From Gracilaria domingensis (taxonomy: Eukaryota > Rhodophyta > Florideophyceae > Gracilariales > Gracilariaceae), in NCBI GenBank assembly GCA_022539475.1, contig VCMS01000197.1, positions 61,745 through 125,744 on the forward strand: 64,000 nucleotides of DNA, in the 5' to 3' direction. The notes below the pieces were generated by a model, which saw only the letters and a list, made by a program, of their open reading frames with translations, ran no database searches and was not told where the DNA came from. Each line of letters starts with the position of its first letter. Within the stretch, counting starts at the first letter, position 1. Shown here piece by piece: positions 1 through 10,960 of the stretch. The translations under genes were made by a program, and so were the position numbers.

Positions 1-652
1 TTATCGGTTACGATATAAGAGGTGACCTCCCAGTCACCTCCTCCTTCAGTAAAGGGTAACCGAGTTCGGCTCTGAACCAAGTTCGCCTGCGCGAAGTGTA
101 CAACTCCCTCAGAAGGGTCACCGCGTACGGTACGGATTGGATTCATCCCTCGGGATCACTCAGGCAATACTGACCATTGTGGCCTTGCTTTCGGGCTTAT
201 TTATTCCGTGTCTTCGGACTTTCTGTTTCGTTTACTGTGCAGTTGAACTGCTTTGACCACAATTGGTAGCGTTTCCGTCTCTGTATAGAGTTGTGCCGCG
301 TGGGCTTAATACACATCGTCGTCTCCCGGCGCCGGGTTTGTTGCCGCTTGCCGCACGTCCCGCCGAGGGATTCCTCTCTTTTCCTCCTTTGGTTTCCCTT
401 CCTTTTCGCCCTTTTATCTAGGGCTTACACCGCTCTACGGTACCTCCCTCCTCAACCATTTCGTCGCTTTTTGCCGGATTCCTGGATCAGGCCCGTTCAC
501 CCATCAACCTCCGTAGACATATCCCGTACCACGGGCGGTCTTACACCCGCACTATCCGTGTTCGGCGGGTTCACCGCTGAGTTCATCTCGTCTAGAGGGT
601 AAGAACTCGAACGCCTTGAGAGACGATCCCATCGCTGGGGTTTTGCTCTACA
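1..652 (+). repeat. 5' LTR of the gypsy element (left end outside window)
   Basis: Matches 11029-11680 base for base in length, with about 18 substitutions counted by eye (near 3%), several of them in the last 150 bases. It ends in ...CTACA at 652, followed two bases later by a TGG-starting primer site. Open frames inside this LTR recur in the other LTR simply because the LTRs are copies, and are not called as genes. Confidence 0.92.
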
Positions 653-654
653 AG

Positions 655-667
655 TGGTCTCCCGACC
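655..667 (+). other. Primer binding site of the gypsy element
   Basis: TGGTCTCCCGACC starts two bases after the LTR end, the usual place for a site pairing with the CCA 3' end of a tRNA. I could not assign the tRNA. Its complement CGGGAGACC also resembles a stretch seen in the anticodon-arm region of some tRNA-Asp genes, so an internal tRNA fragment is an alternative. Confidence 0.55.
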
Positions 668-869
668 TAAAACGGGTTGGATAATTTCTTTCGTTCTCGT
701 TCTTGTCGAGAAGTCTCACGATTAGTGATCAATTGGTTTTTGGGAAGCTACTGTGGAACAGTGGACTCTCTAGAGTTTTTTATTTGTTGTTCGTTACTTA
801 CTCTTTGGAGTATCGAGACCTCTCGTTGTTAATTTGATCTTACCGCTGTTCGGTACAACGTGGCCCGGT

Positions 870-2933
870 ATGGCGCCACCTGCGCCGAACCCTCGAAACG
901 GTGTGGCCAGAGATGCTGGTGTGCCTTCGCCTAGGCCTCCGCGTTCTCGTGCCTCCGTAGCTGCAAGGTCGCCTGACAATGAACAGGTCCCGGAACCCCG
1001 GAGAGCTTCGTCAGTCACGTCGGGTCCGATGGCCGCTTCTACGGCAGGAGCTCCGCCCGTTACGGGTACTCCGGCCACGGAGAGACCAGACGACGTGGTT
1101 GAAACCCCTGGATACTCGTACCTCGAGGCTCAACTGCGTGTGAGTCAGCTCGCGCAAAACTCGTTGTTCGAGGATCTGCAGTATCTCAGACGGAAGCTTG
1201 ACCAAGCTGAAATCGGAGATCCGACCAATGACATTCGTGTCTTAGGTCAAGACGTGAATTCCATTTTGGAAAGTCTGGGTGCACCAGCCGCTTTTGTTCA
1301 AGCTTACCATTCCTCTATTCAGAGGCATCGAACTGAAATCGATCGCCTAACCACTCGGTTGTCTACTCTCGAAGAGATCATCCGGATGGATAACGCATCT
1401 GATGCGAATAATGCTGAGGAAGAAGCCTCTAAGCGCTCGGCACGCCAATCTCCGTATCACGGAAATCGACGATCCAAAAAGGAACTCCGTTAAGACTCGG
1501 ATTCGTTTAGTTCCAATTCTAGCATTCGCTCTGCGAAATCTACTTCATCCAGTTCTTCGGACAGTGAGGAAGACCAAGAACGGTATGGGAGTCGATTCCG
1601 CACGACGAAGTCGAAGGCGACATATGCCACTCAAGCAGTGATTCGCTCTCGCGAGAAAGGTAGACATCATTTTGGACTCAAGGAGTTGAAACCAACGAAT
1701 CTCCTTTACAGGAAGCTGTTGTCGTATCGTTATTACCGATTGGACGATTCATCGTCAAGTCGCACCTCGCGAAGCCCCGGTATGGTGAAGGACCACATCA
1801 GAAGACTGAATATCGTCTTTACGAAGAAATTCGATGGCGAAGATCCAATTCTGGTACTGGACGTCCTGGCCCGCTTTGTGCAAGAAGCCGACATTCTCGG
1901 TATGAACCAGGGGCAAGCGTTTCTCGCTTTACCCTATTTTCTGTCAGGGATGGCTGAAGATCAGTTTAACTCGGTCCGAGGGTCGTCCAGTGCATCTGAG
2001 GGAGGTGTCAGCTGTTGGCCGGAAGCGGCCCAATACCTCCTGAGGTCCTATGCAACAGAAAGCGCGATTCACAACGCGACGCTCGCTCTCCGAGATACTA
2101 AACAGAAGACTGAAGAGACCGAAACGGTTTACTCAACTCGGTTGAAAAAAGCGTTTCATCGCTGTGGAAATGTGTACTCCGCTCAGGAGAGATGCACGAT
2201 GTTCTTGGATGGGTTGGACCCTTCTATCAAGGCTTTGGTGGCGCGATATCGCGAAGAGAGACGTAGGATTACGTATCTGGAATTGGTCCAGTACGCCCAG
2301 GCTGAAGGCGAAGTCCTCCGTGCTCGGCGCCCGCCGAAACCCCGTCGCTCAATGGCGTTCCCCATCTCTTTCCTTGGAACGTGGAAACTCCGTGAAACCG
2401 GATCTGGATAACTTCCACTTCGTTGGAAGTGCTCCCGATTCGTACGGGTCTTCTGACATTCCGTCGTCGTCGACTCCGACCTCGGAAGGTGACCCCGCAC
2501 TCTATATAGGAGGAACACGGAGGCAGGCCGCTCCACTCGCTTACGCGACCAACGGCAGCCGTTTCTCACGCCCAGGATAGGTGAATGCGCAACCGCAACG
2601 ACGTCCAGATGGTAATCGATCTTTCGATAAGTCGGTGACGACCATCTGTCATATTTGTTACCGACCCGGTCATATTGCACCTGTGTGCATGTTGCCGAAA
2701 TTATCGGGTGGTATGAGTCCTTGTCACCAGCTGACCGTGCTCGCGTTCCGAGTAAGAATTATGAAGAGCAAAGGGCCAAGTTTGGCAATCCTGTTACAGG
2801 ACAGAACGTACGAACTGAGCAACCTCGGAACCAGGCTGAACAGGTAACTGTGACCAACCCCGAACCGGAGAATTCTGTTTCCCACTCTGAGCAGAGTTTG
2901 CCGTCGTCGGCCAACCCCGCCCAGAAAAACTAA
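870..2933 (+). pseudogene. gag: gag of gypsy element, broken by stops and two frameshifts
   Basis: Structural capsid/nucleocapsid precursor. The first in-frame ATG is at 870 (MAPPAPNPRNG). The frame runs to TAA at 1491-1493 and then continues in the same frame through a Ser/Asp/Glu-rich stretch and a retrotransposon-gag-like helical region (about 1790-2310). A frame change near 2330 leads into a Pro/Ser-rich part, which has a TAG at 2578-2580, and then into a CCHC zinc knuckle, CHICYRPGHIAPVC (about 2646-2687). A further frame change just after the knuckle leads to a tail ending with TAA at 2931-2933. The knuckle is the nucleic-acid-binding part of nucleocapsid. The lesions indicate an inactive gag in this copy. 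Confidence 0.85.
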
Positions 2934-2960
2934 ACTTGGGAATTCCCCCTGCGGGAGGGG
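2924..2960 (+). promoter_or_regulatory. Candidate -1 ribosomal frameshift site between gag and pol
   Basis: In the gag frame the last codons are AAA AAC followed at once by the TAA stop. The heptamer G AAA AAC (2924-2930) lies across them. A -1 slip at this point enters exactly the pol frame, which has no ATG near its start. A GC-rich segment able to fold (CCCCCT, GCG, then GGAGGGG, about 2945-2960) follows. Frame relation and position are seen directly; function is inferred, since G AAA AAC is weaker than the canonical A AAA AAC. Confidence 0.45.
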
Positions 2961-5900
2961 CGTCTCCTGAGCCGAAGTCCGAGACGCCCGAGGCGCCGCC
3001 GCTTCGCTCCCAGGTCACTTTCCTTGAGAAGAAGATCCTTACGAGGAAGATGGCTCAATCTGACGTGGACTCAGAGCTTTTAACGGTTCTCCGTCGTCCG
3101 TGGGTACGGTCCCGAAATTTGCGTAACCCGGATAGAGTCCTTATGATGGCCAAGAGGAATTATAAGGTTTACGCCGACCTCGGCTTATCACACCAGTTTA
3201 TGGTTCGTCAACTGTCCGTGTTGGACACGGGCCCTGCGCCAAATCTCCTTCACTCTTCGTTAGTTCCCCCGGCACTTCGGGAATTCGTTCGCTATGGTCC
3301 AGGCTTGGATATGGCTGACGCGAACAATAACCCGTTGCGCACGGTTGGTTACTTAACTCTCACAGTGAGACTTGGCACCTACGTGGTGAAACTTGAATTT
3401 GTTGTCTGCGATTCACTCGCTGCACCGGTTATACTCGGTTGTGATTTTTGCGACCGCTTTGTCAAAGCGATACTCCCAAGGGCAAAAACAGTGGAAATGG
3501 AAGACGGTAAAACCATTCTGATTGTTCGGATGTCGTTGAGGCGCGCAATCCGGAAGCGCGTTCCATTACCTGTGTCTCAGGAGGTTCCAAACGTGGATCC
3601 GAAATCAACAAAGCTTCGCATAGCGAAGTCCGTTTCAATCCCGCCGGAATCCCAGGTGTGGGTGCAGTGCGTCTCCAAAGAACATGTAATTCGACTAGTT
3701 CAACCGTCTTCATCGCTGTACGATCAGCGAGAGCTCGCTTTAGCTAATGGTGTTGTTTCTATCGAGCCGGATCAACCTTTCAAGGTACTGGTTGCCAACT
3801 TTGGCAAAACCACTCAGTGGCTAGTCAAACATCAGGTACTGGGTTCCGTCCTGCCGCATCCGAAGGCGCTCGTGCAGACGAGAATCCCAACGTCCGAGGT
3901 TCTCGGTGTGCCCGAAGCCAAGGAAGGGGAGGTGCGTCCTGGAAACTCCGTTTTCTCGGATTCCTCCAGAAATGGAAACTCCACCGTACCGGAAGCAGTC
4001 GCTACTGAAGAGGTGAATCTAGTTAGTTCGGGCCATGAACTACCGTTCATTCCGGTTAAATCAGAGCTACCCCCTGGCACAGAACAGACGAATCCTGTTG
4101 AGGAATTAGAGAAGTTGAATCTGGACCATGTCCCAGCGTCTCATCGCGAGAAGTTGCGAGACATGCTCAGAGAATTTACTCCCATGTGGGACGGTTCCCT
4201 TGGAAGAATTGGAGTTACGGAGCACCGTATTGATCTGCTCCCAGATACTCGTCCAATCGCGCAACACCCGTATCGGGCAGGCCCGAAAGCGCGGGAAGGA
4301 GAAAAGTCTCAAGTCGAGAAGATGCTACGTGCCGACGTATTTGAGCCAGCTCAGTCGTCATGGGCATCGCCCGTTGTACTTGTTTCGAAGTCGGATGGAT
4401 CGTGGCGTTTTTGCATCGATTACAGGCGACTGAACTCCGTTACAGTCAAAGACGTGTATTCGATTCCACGGATAGATGAGTACATCGACTCGCTGGGAAG
4501 CGCCAGAGTATTTACCGCCCCTGACGCTAATTGGGGTTACTGGCAGGTTCCAATTCGAAAGGAAGATCGCCACAGGACCGAGTTTGTATGTCAGCAACGA
4601 CTGCACCGTTTCAAACGGATGCCCTTCGGGCTAACGAATGCTCCCGCTACGTTTCAGCGCGCGATTGACATTCTGCTGGCCAGATTCAAGTGGCAGACTT
4701 GTCTTGTGTACTTGGACGACATTGTCGTATTTTCCAACAGTATGGATGAACATATGTCTCATGTGAAGGAAGTGATGCAAGTTCTGCGTGACGCAGGTGT
4801 TACCTTGAAGCTCAAGAAATGCGAATTCTTTACTGACTCGGTGAAATACTTGGGCCACAGTATCCGCCCAGGGAAACTCTCGGTCGACGAGGTAAGCGTG
4901 AAGTCGCTGAAGGAAGCGAAACATCCGACAACTCCAACGGAACTCCGATCATTTCTCGGTTTGTGTAATGTCTACCGTCGGTTCGTCCCGAATTTCGCTG
5001 ATACTGCAGCTCCTCTCAATTCTCTCTTCAGGAAAGGACAGCCAGTTAAACTGGAACCATTTGGCGATGCGGAAGCATCCGCCTTTTCGTCGTTAATCGA
5101 TGCTGTTACGTCTCCGCCGATTTTGGCGTTGCCCACTCCAGGGCTTCCATATGAAGTTGATACCGATTCCAGTGCCCACCAAGTGGGGTGTGCATTGTTT
5201 CAAGTCTCGGAGGAAGGCGAGCGACGTCCAGTTGGATACTGGTCTCGTTCATTGAACGTGCATCAGCTTAATTACTCAGTCTCTGAGAAAGAGTGTCTCG
5301 CCGTCGTTTGGGCGCTGTCTACCTTAAGACCCTATCTTATGGGAACCCATTTTCAGGTACATACCGATCATTCGGCTCTCCGCTGGCTTATGGAGATCTC
5401 CGAGCCATCGGGTCGCCTTATGCGTTGGCGTCTCCGTTTATCGGAATTAGATTTTGATGTGCGGTACAAACAAGGCACCCTGAATATGCAGGCTGATGCG
5501 CTTTCCCGCTTAGGAACGTCTGGTGAAGCAGAACCTGTCTACGACGACGACATACAATGCTTCTTGGTGGAAGACTGGGAGGAAGACCCCGAAATTACGG
5601 ATGACGTCTGTGACGATATTCTCGCCGCAGAAACGGCCGAGCCACCGCCTGGCTCATTTGAACCCATTACCGCTGAAGAGGTAATACGTGAACAACACGG
5701 GGATCCTTTCTGTACCCAGATAAGGGCCCGACTCAACGGGGGACTCGAGATACCGTTTCTAATCAACGATCAGGGATTCCTTGTTAGGATTGTTGGGCCA
5801 CGCCCTCAAATTGTGGTTCCACACTCCCTACAATGGAGGGTTCTCCATATATCCCACTATGCAAAGATTGGGGGACACCCTGGTGGCGGGAAGTTGTATC

Positions 5901-6637
5901 TAACTCTCCAAAGATACTTTTATTGGCCAGCTATGGCATTTGACTGCTACGCAGTACGCCCTTCAGGCACGGAATGCGCCAAGAACAACGTCAAACTTCG
6001 ACGAAACTCGAAGTCGATGACGCTGTTCCCAGCCCGGGCTCCTTTGGAGTTCGTCACTATCGACATCCTGGGCGAATTAATTCGAACCCCACGCGGTCAC
6101 AGGTATCTCCTGGTTATCACAGACAGGTTTTCGAAGTTAATGCGAACGGTTCCGTTGAGGCGGATCACTGCAGCAGCAGCTGCACAAGCATTTGTGACGC
6201 ATTGGGTCTTCACTTACGGGCCATTCGTTAATCTGCTTTCAGATAATGGCTGGCAGTTTGCGTCAAAGTTCTTTATGGACGTATGCCGTATCCTGGATGT
6301 CAAGAATTTGTTTACAACATCTTATCATCCCCAGTGTAATGGGCAGATGGAACGATTTAATCGTACAATGCTTAACGCATTACGATCCTATGTTGCGGAT
6401 CACCCAAAGAATTGGGATTTGTACACCGATGCTATTACGTACGCGTATAACACCCAAGTGCATCGGGTAACGAAGCTTTCGCCGTTTGAACTCGTTCTTT
6501 CGAGGATACCGCCACCCGTAGCAATCGAATCACAACCGACGCTAGCGTCTTTCCCGTCACCACGGATGTACAAGGACAGCTGGAAAAATTGGTTAACCAA
6601 GATGGTACCGGTAGCCCGGAAGGCCATGGACAAGTAA
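2936..6637 (+). CDS. pol: gypsy Pol core: protease, RT, RNase H, integrase
   Basis: Open for 1233 codons with no internal stop. Residue numbers count from 2936. An aspartic protease has VLDTG near residue 95. Reverse transcriptase has YLDD at 592-595. RNase H begins near residue 740 (DTDSSAHQVG), with TDHSALRWL further on. Integrase has an HHCC finger and a catalytic triad D1043, D1103, E1139, the last two spaced as D,D(35)E. The first Cys of the expected CxxC in the finger is Gly here (GTEC, codon GGC at 5966). There is no natural ATG start; expression probably depends on frameshifting from gag. The TAA at 6635-6637 falls in the middle of integrase, since the same frame continues as KRNFDRR, so the stop is probably a mutation. 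Confidence 0.93.
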   Translation: MGIPPAGGASPEPKSETPEAPPLRSQVTFLEKKILTRKMAQSDVDSELLTVLRRPWVRSRNLRNPDRVLMMAKRNYKVYADLGLSHQFMVRQLSVLDTGPAPNLLHSSLVPPALREFVRYGPGLDMADANNNPLRTVGYLTLTVRLGTYVVKLEFVVCDSLAAPVILGCDFCDRFVKAILPRAKTVEMEDGKTILIVRMSLRRAIRKRVPLPVSQEVPNVDPKSTKLRIAKSVSIPPESQVWVQCVSKEHVIRLVQPSSSLYDQRELALANGVVSIEPDQPFKVLVANFGKTTQWLVKHQVLGSVLPHPKALVQTRIPTSEVLGVPEAKEGEVRPGNSVFSDSSRNGNSTVPEAVATEEVNLVSSGHELPFIPVKSELPPGTEQTNPVEELEKLNLDHVPASHREKLRDMLREFTPMWDGSLGRIGVTEHRIDLLPDTRPIAQHPYRAGPKAREGEKSQVEKMLRADVFEPAQSSWASPVVLVSKSDGSWRFCIDYRRLNSVTVKDVYSIPRIDEYIDSLGSARVFTAPDANWGYWQVPIRKEDRHRTEFVCQQRLHRFKRMPFGLTNAPATFQRAIDILLARFKWQTCLVYLDDIVVFSNSMDEHMSHVKEVMQVLRDAGVTLKLKKCEFFTDSVKYLGHSIRPGKLSVDEVSVKSLKEAKHPTTPTELRSFLGLCNVYRRFVPNFADTAAPLNSLFRKGQPVKLEPFGDAEASAFSSLIDAVTSPPILALPTPGLPYEVDTDSSAHQVGCALFQVSEEGERRPVGYWSRSLNVHQLNYSVSEKECLAVVWALSTLRPYLMGTHFQVHTDHSALRWLMEISEPSGRLMRWRLRLSELDFDVRYKQGTLNMQADALSRLGTSGEAEPVYDDDIQCFLVEDWEEDPEITDDVCDDILAAETAEPPPGSFEPITAEEVIREQHGDPFCTQIRARLNGGLEIPFLINDQGFLVRIVGPRPQIVVPHSLQWRVLHISHYAKIGGHPGGGKLYLTLQRYFYWPAMAFDCYAVRPSGTECAKNNVKLRRNSKSMTLFPARAPLEFVTIDILGELIRTPRGHRYLLVITDRFSKLMRTVPLRRITAAAAAQAFVTHWVFTYGPFVNLLSDNGWQFASKFFMDVCRILDVKNLFTTSYHPQCNGQMERFNRTMLNALRSYVADHPKNWDLYTDAITYAYNTQVHRVTKLSPFELVLSRIPPPVAIESQPTLASFPSPRMYKDSWKNWLTKMVPVARKAMDK

Positions 6638-8676
6638 AAGCGTAATTTCGATCGCCGAATTCGCGGTACACCAGTGGTGGTAGAGCCAAACAGCTTTGTG
6701 TTCCTTCGGGAGGAGTATTACAATCCTGACAAGGAAAAGAGACATAAGCTCTCCCGCATCGCTGATGGACCGTATCGCGTCATTTCCATCAATCCGGATA
6801 CCGTCGTACTCGAAATTGACGGACGTCATGAACGAATCTCGCGTGACCGCGTTGTGCCCGCCCCGAAGCCACCCACCACAACCGGGCCCACCTTAACCAA
6901 TAACCAATCAGGGGATCCTCAACAAGAGGCAGAACCGTCAACAGCCGCTACATTACCGTCTCGCCCGGCGATTCTTCCGCACCAGGATCGAGGATTAATT
7001 GATCTACCTACAGTAGGTACTTCTGACCACAGAACTACTTGGACGAATTCCACCGACTCCGCACGAGTATTTACAAGAGTAACCCCTCCACCCCATCTCC
7101 TGATGGAGCCCGTGGCGCCACCTAAGGAGGGGGAGGATATCGCGGTTGCTGCGAATGGCACTGACGCTCCGGTGTCGCCCGGTTCCCCAACCACGGGAAA
7201 TGTGATCCACACTGACAATCCAGTCGCTCCCGTGGGAGAATCTAGCGGCACAGTTGCCTTATCGCACCCCAACCGTGAGGACTCAGCCGTATCGGTCTCC
7301 GTTACCTCGGAACGTGCCTGTGAGATGCGTAACGTCGCCGCAGAAGCAGCTACCCATCATGGGATTGCTAATCGCTCGAAGTCGCGTAACCGCGTCGAGA
7401 ATGACAGTCGAACTGTGAAGACAGTTTCCGCTGATCCGGACCAGCCGCCATACGCGGAGTAATAGCGCTGCAACCCTGAAAGGGAAAGCCTCGTGAACGA
7501 GTTGTGCTGAGTATTACCACTCATTATGGATTCCCTTGTGGGACTTTTAACGCTTTCTTGGAAGCTGACATTCTACAGTGTGAACCACATTGCGTGTGGA
7601 CACTTGGAACTCCGCCGCCACTGCAAGAAGTGCAATCTCCGTGACACGGGGCCTGACAGAACCAGGCGCGTGCCACGTGACGCACGTTACAACGTGGAAA
7701 GCCCTAATGAGTGGTCGGCGACCTTTCGCGAACGGATGGCCGAGCACGGCACGCGCACGATTGTCGTGGTTGCCAATCTGTGGCGTAGAGTTAATCGGGG
7801 CTCTTGGCACAAGCCCCGTAGACCGGGTGAACCGCCGCCCTGCCAAGGGAGTGCGGTGCGCACCTCCGTCACCGAAACGGTTATCGCCGTGAAGGTCGGG
7901 AGATTCGTCAACCGGAAGTAATACCGTTTGTCGGTCTCTCGACTCTCGTCGAATAACGTGATGCCGTTGGACTCGTCTGATCGAGAGCTTTGCAAATACC
8001 TCCCTAGCTCAAGGATAGGACGCGTAGGACGCGAGTTACAGTACGGCCGCCACAGCGGCATGCCTGGAAAACCGCGGAAGTAAGCCTGTCTCCAACACTT
8101 GGAAAGCTTCACCTGCGTGATTTTAGGCAGCTACAGAACATCTCCAGGTGAAACTGCGTCAGCAGGAGTGGCCCATATGCCATGGAGGCCCGCGAACGGG
8201 AAGTGTTCCCACAAGAATTCGTTATCGAACGCATCGTGAGTCACGTCGTCAACCCCGATGGGGAGAATGAATACCAAGTTCGTTGGTACGGATACTCCCC
8301 TGAGGAGGATACTTTCGAACCTATCGAACATCTGCCTCGATCGAAGGTTCTCGCCTACTACCGGCGCAAGCGCTTACCGCCACTTCCAAACTTGGACGCA
8401 GCTCAGGTAGGGTGACAGTACTACTGTGCCGCGAGGTGAACCGACGGGCCCACTTGTGGGAGAATAATTGATGATATTACCAAGAAGTTTGGGTTGTTCC
8501 TACGGAAGGAAGTATCGAAGGGATGAAAGAAGAAAGATGACTTCCGTCTAACGGACGCCGATTTATCGGAAAGAAGCGAATTACCGTCTAACGGTCCATG
8601 TGAACATGTCGTGAAGCTACACGCGTATTGGAGAACCGCATTGGAACGATGGTGCGCCAAAGGCATTGAACCGTAA
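6638..8676 (+). pseudogene. pol: gypsy Pol tail: integrase C-terminus, Cys/His motif, chromodomain
   Basis: Continuation of pol after the stop at 6635. The frame (position mod 3 = 2) first encodes the SH3-like GPY/F module of integrase (ADGPYRVI, about 6760-6785). A Pro/Thr-rich linker follows, to TAA/TAG at 7460-7465. Next comes a segment with HIACGH and HCKKC (about 7585-7635), a possible zinc-binding site. The frame then changes near 8050. The new frame carries a chromodomain (about 8209-8370: FVIERIV, YQVRWYGYSPEEDTFEP). A conserved-looking tail ends at TAA 8674-8676, interrupted by TGA at 8413, 8437 and about 8524. Chromodomains of this class are known to steer integration to modified chromatin. 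The many lesions contrast with the intact core. Confidence 0.8.
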
Positions 8677-8804
8677 TCCGGTTATGAAGGAACTCATATC
8701 GAAGTCGATTTTGTTCTAAGGAGAAGTTGTACCGCTAGCTATTGCGCAGTGCGTTGGTCGCAGAGCCTACAACAGCCCATCATAGAGGGAACCCAGCGTT
8801 GGGA

Positions 8805-10619
8805 TCACTGCCATCCTTTCGAAGGACTGGCACCTCCAGGGTTGGACGACCCCGCTTGGAAAGGCTGACTCGCGAAAGCCTGCGCGCCCAATTCCGAAAG
8901 CTGGCCAAGGTCGTACATATCCGGTGGAACCGGCACCCCAAGTCCGTGGAGTTGGTTGCGCATCGCTACCACGCGAGGGTCAATATTCCCCTGCGCAGGG
9001 CCCACGCCCCAACCGATAGGAGCAACTGGCGCTGCCGCCCCTCCGACAACCGGAACTCCTGCGGAAGCCGCCGACGGGCCTCTCCTTGCCGGGTCTTCCA
9101 CAGTGTCATCCACCATTGGATCGTCCTCCTCTGCTACGGAGTAATAGTTGTCGGAAAACATGAACCCAATAGCGTGATCGCTCGGAACCACTCGAGGAAC
9201 TCCGCGTAGGACGAGAGCCCGCTCCTTCGGGGCGGTAACTCCCTCCCAGGGATCGTAATACACGAAGTCACCGGCACCCGGATGTCTTCGCCGTGGCGAA
9301 CGGTCGTAGTGCGAACGAGTGCCCCTGGGGACGTTTTCCGCCGGAACGGTATTCCAATCAATGGAATCGATGAGATCGTTAAGGCTGATAACCTCGCTGA
9401 CGTTGTCGTCCGAACCGAGCGCGGTGTATAAGTCCAGTGATCTAATTACATTCCGTAACCTCGGAGGCAAATACCAAACACGGTTCTGGTCGTATGCTTC
9501 CCATAGCATAAACGCGGCAACGCGAGCGGCCCATTTGGCGATGAAGAGCATCCAATACTCCGAGTGCGGATTCGCAATCATGCGTGACCCCACATAGGAG
9601 ATGCACGGAGGCAATTCCGGGAAACACCGGCGTGGTACCTCATAGTGAGCCCACCACGATGGGAGTGGAGCGAATCGACTCGCTAGTGCGTCCGGACGCA
9701 AACATTCAACCTCCATGTTCTGGTGTGGAATCAGATACCCGAACCGGGATCGCCACCTGCGTTCGTTTCGCAATCGGTCGAAGAAGCTTCCCTCTCCCGA
9801 AGGGCGATATAGATATCGAAACTCCGCTGGCAGGATAGACCTGTTGAACAGGAGAATGTCCGCCGGCATCGACTCCGGGAAGTTTTCCGCCGCTTGGAAG
9901 TCCGCGAGGTTCGCGCCTTACTTGATCTCTCCGTAAGTTCGGAACCGGGAAAGGTCGAACCCGTATGACTCAGGGATCCTCTCGGGGAACGAGGCTCGGT
10001 CCTTCCGAAAGTATACCAATCGCGCCATAGCCGCGCGCGCTTCATCCAGCGTTTCGTTTCCACGGCCGCGCCGCTTTCGTGACAACACGTGAGGTGCAAC
10101 CGCCACGCGGTGTCTCCAATCCCAGGAGTCCACCATATCTCGGTGCAGGCCGCCAGGCAGCATACCGTTCTCGGTGTATGAATCCATCAACGCACTGTTG
10201 CGAACCGCTGTCGGGTGAAACCAGGGCGCTCTGGAATAGGCCCAGCTTCCCACGGTAGTCGGATCTTGAACAAGGAGCGATTCACGCGCTATCCAGCCAG
10301 CTGGGGTCGCCCGTAAGGGCACCGCCTGAGCGGAATTCCACGCCGCGACGTCGATCGGATTCGGTGTAGAGGTGTGATGTTGACTCTGAGGCAGAGGAGC
10401 GGAGGCGAAACCGCCGAGATACCCTGTCGCAGGAGGTGCGGGACCCGAAACGTTCGGAACCCCGGCTTGGGAAGGCTGCTCGTCGCCCTGGTGAGGGTTC
10501 ATCGAATCGTCGATCGCAGAAGAAACTTCAAGTACTGAATCGTCTGAGTGCAGAGGAAGTGAGTGCGCTTGCGCGTGTGTATCGTTGTGACGAGGAACCG
10601 GAATCTCGGATATGTCCAT
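8805..10619 (-). pseudogene. Antisense 604-codon ORF inside gypsy element, one internal stop
   Basis: On the minus strand an ATG at 10619 (MDISEIPVPRHN) opens a frame running to TGA at 8805-8807. It has a single in-frame TAA at 9918-9920 (codon 234), and the same frame continues directly beyond it. I do not recognise the product. Its N-terminal 100 residues are Pro/Ser/Gln-rich and probably disordered. Two Trp/Tyr/Arg-rich globular-looking stretches follow (about residues 110-230 and 255-380), and the C-terminal third is Pro/Gly/Ala-rich. No signal peptide or clear membrane span is seen. It lies tail to tail with pol, entirely between the pol tail and the 3' LTR. It would need its own minus-strand promoter. 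Antisense extra ORFs in this position are known from plant Tat/Ogre-type gypsy elements; homology to those is not claimed. Confidence 0.7.
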
Positions 10620-10960
10620 GATGGACCCCGCTTATATAATCGCTCGCTGATGAGTCTCCGCTCGCAAACCGGATGTTTCCTGCGCTAAGGAGCGGGATAT
10701 GTAGAGCAAAACGTGCTCGCCCGGTACACGGGGGAGGATTTCATAAACCCCTGGTAAGGACGATTCCGGGTACTCGGAAGGTATGAGTATTGGCCCACGG
10801 ATGGGATACTTTTTGGCAGTATTGAGTTATGGCACCCTGAGGGGTCAGCCATGACGTGGCACAGATGAGTGCTGGTCGCGTGGACGCGTGTGTAGGAATG
10901 GGTGTGTTCACACATGTCTTGTTATGATTGTCGGATATTTTACTGGCCGCTGCCGCGGGT
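10620..10960. other. Non-coding stretch between antisense ORF and 3' LTR
   Basis: No convincing coding frame. TATATAAG on the minus strand at 10631-10638 is only 12 bases from the antisense ATG, too close to act as its TATA box unless another ATG is used. No clear polypurine tract precedes the LTR at 10961; the last bases are GCCGCGGGT. Confidence 0.5.

Noticed and set aside
291-602. Open frame inside the 5' gypsy LTR, repeated at 11319-11738
   Set aside because: It recurs because the LTRs are copies; no recognisable protein and no preserved length between copies.
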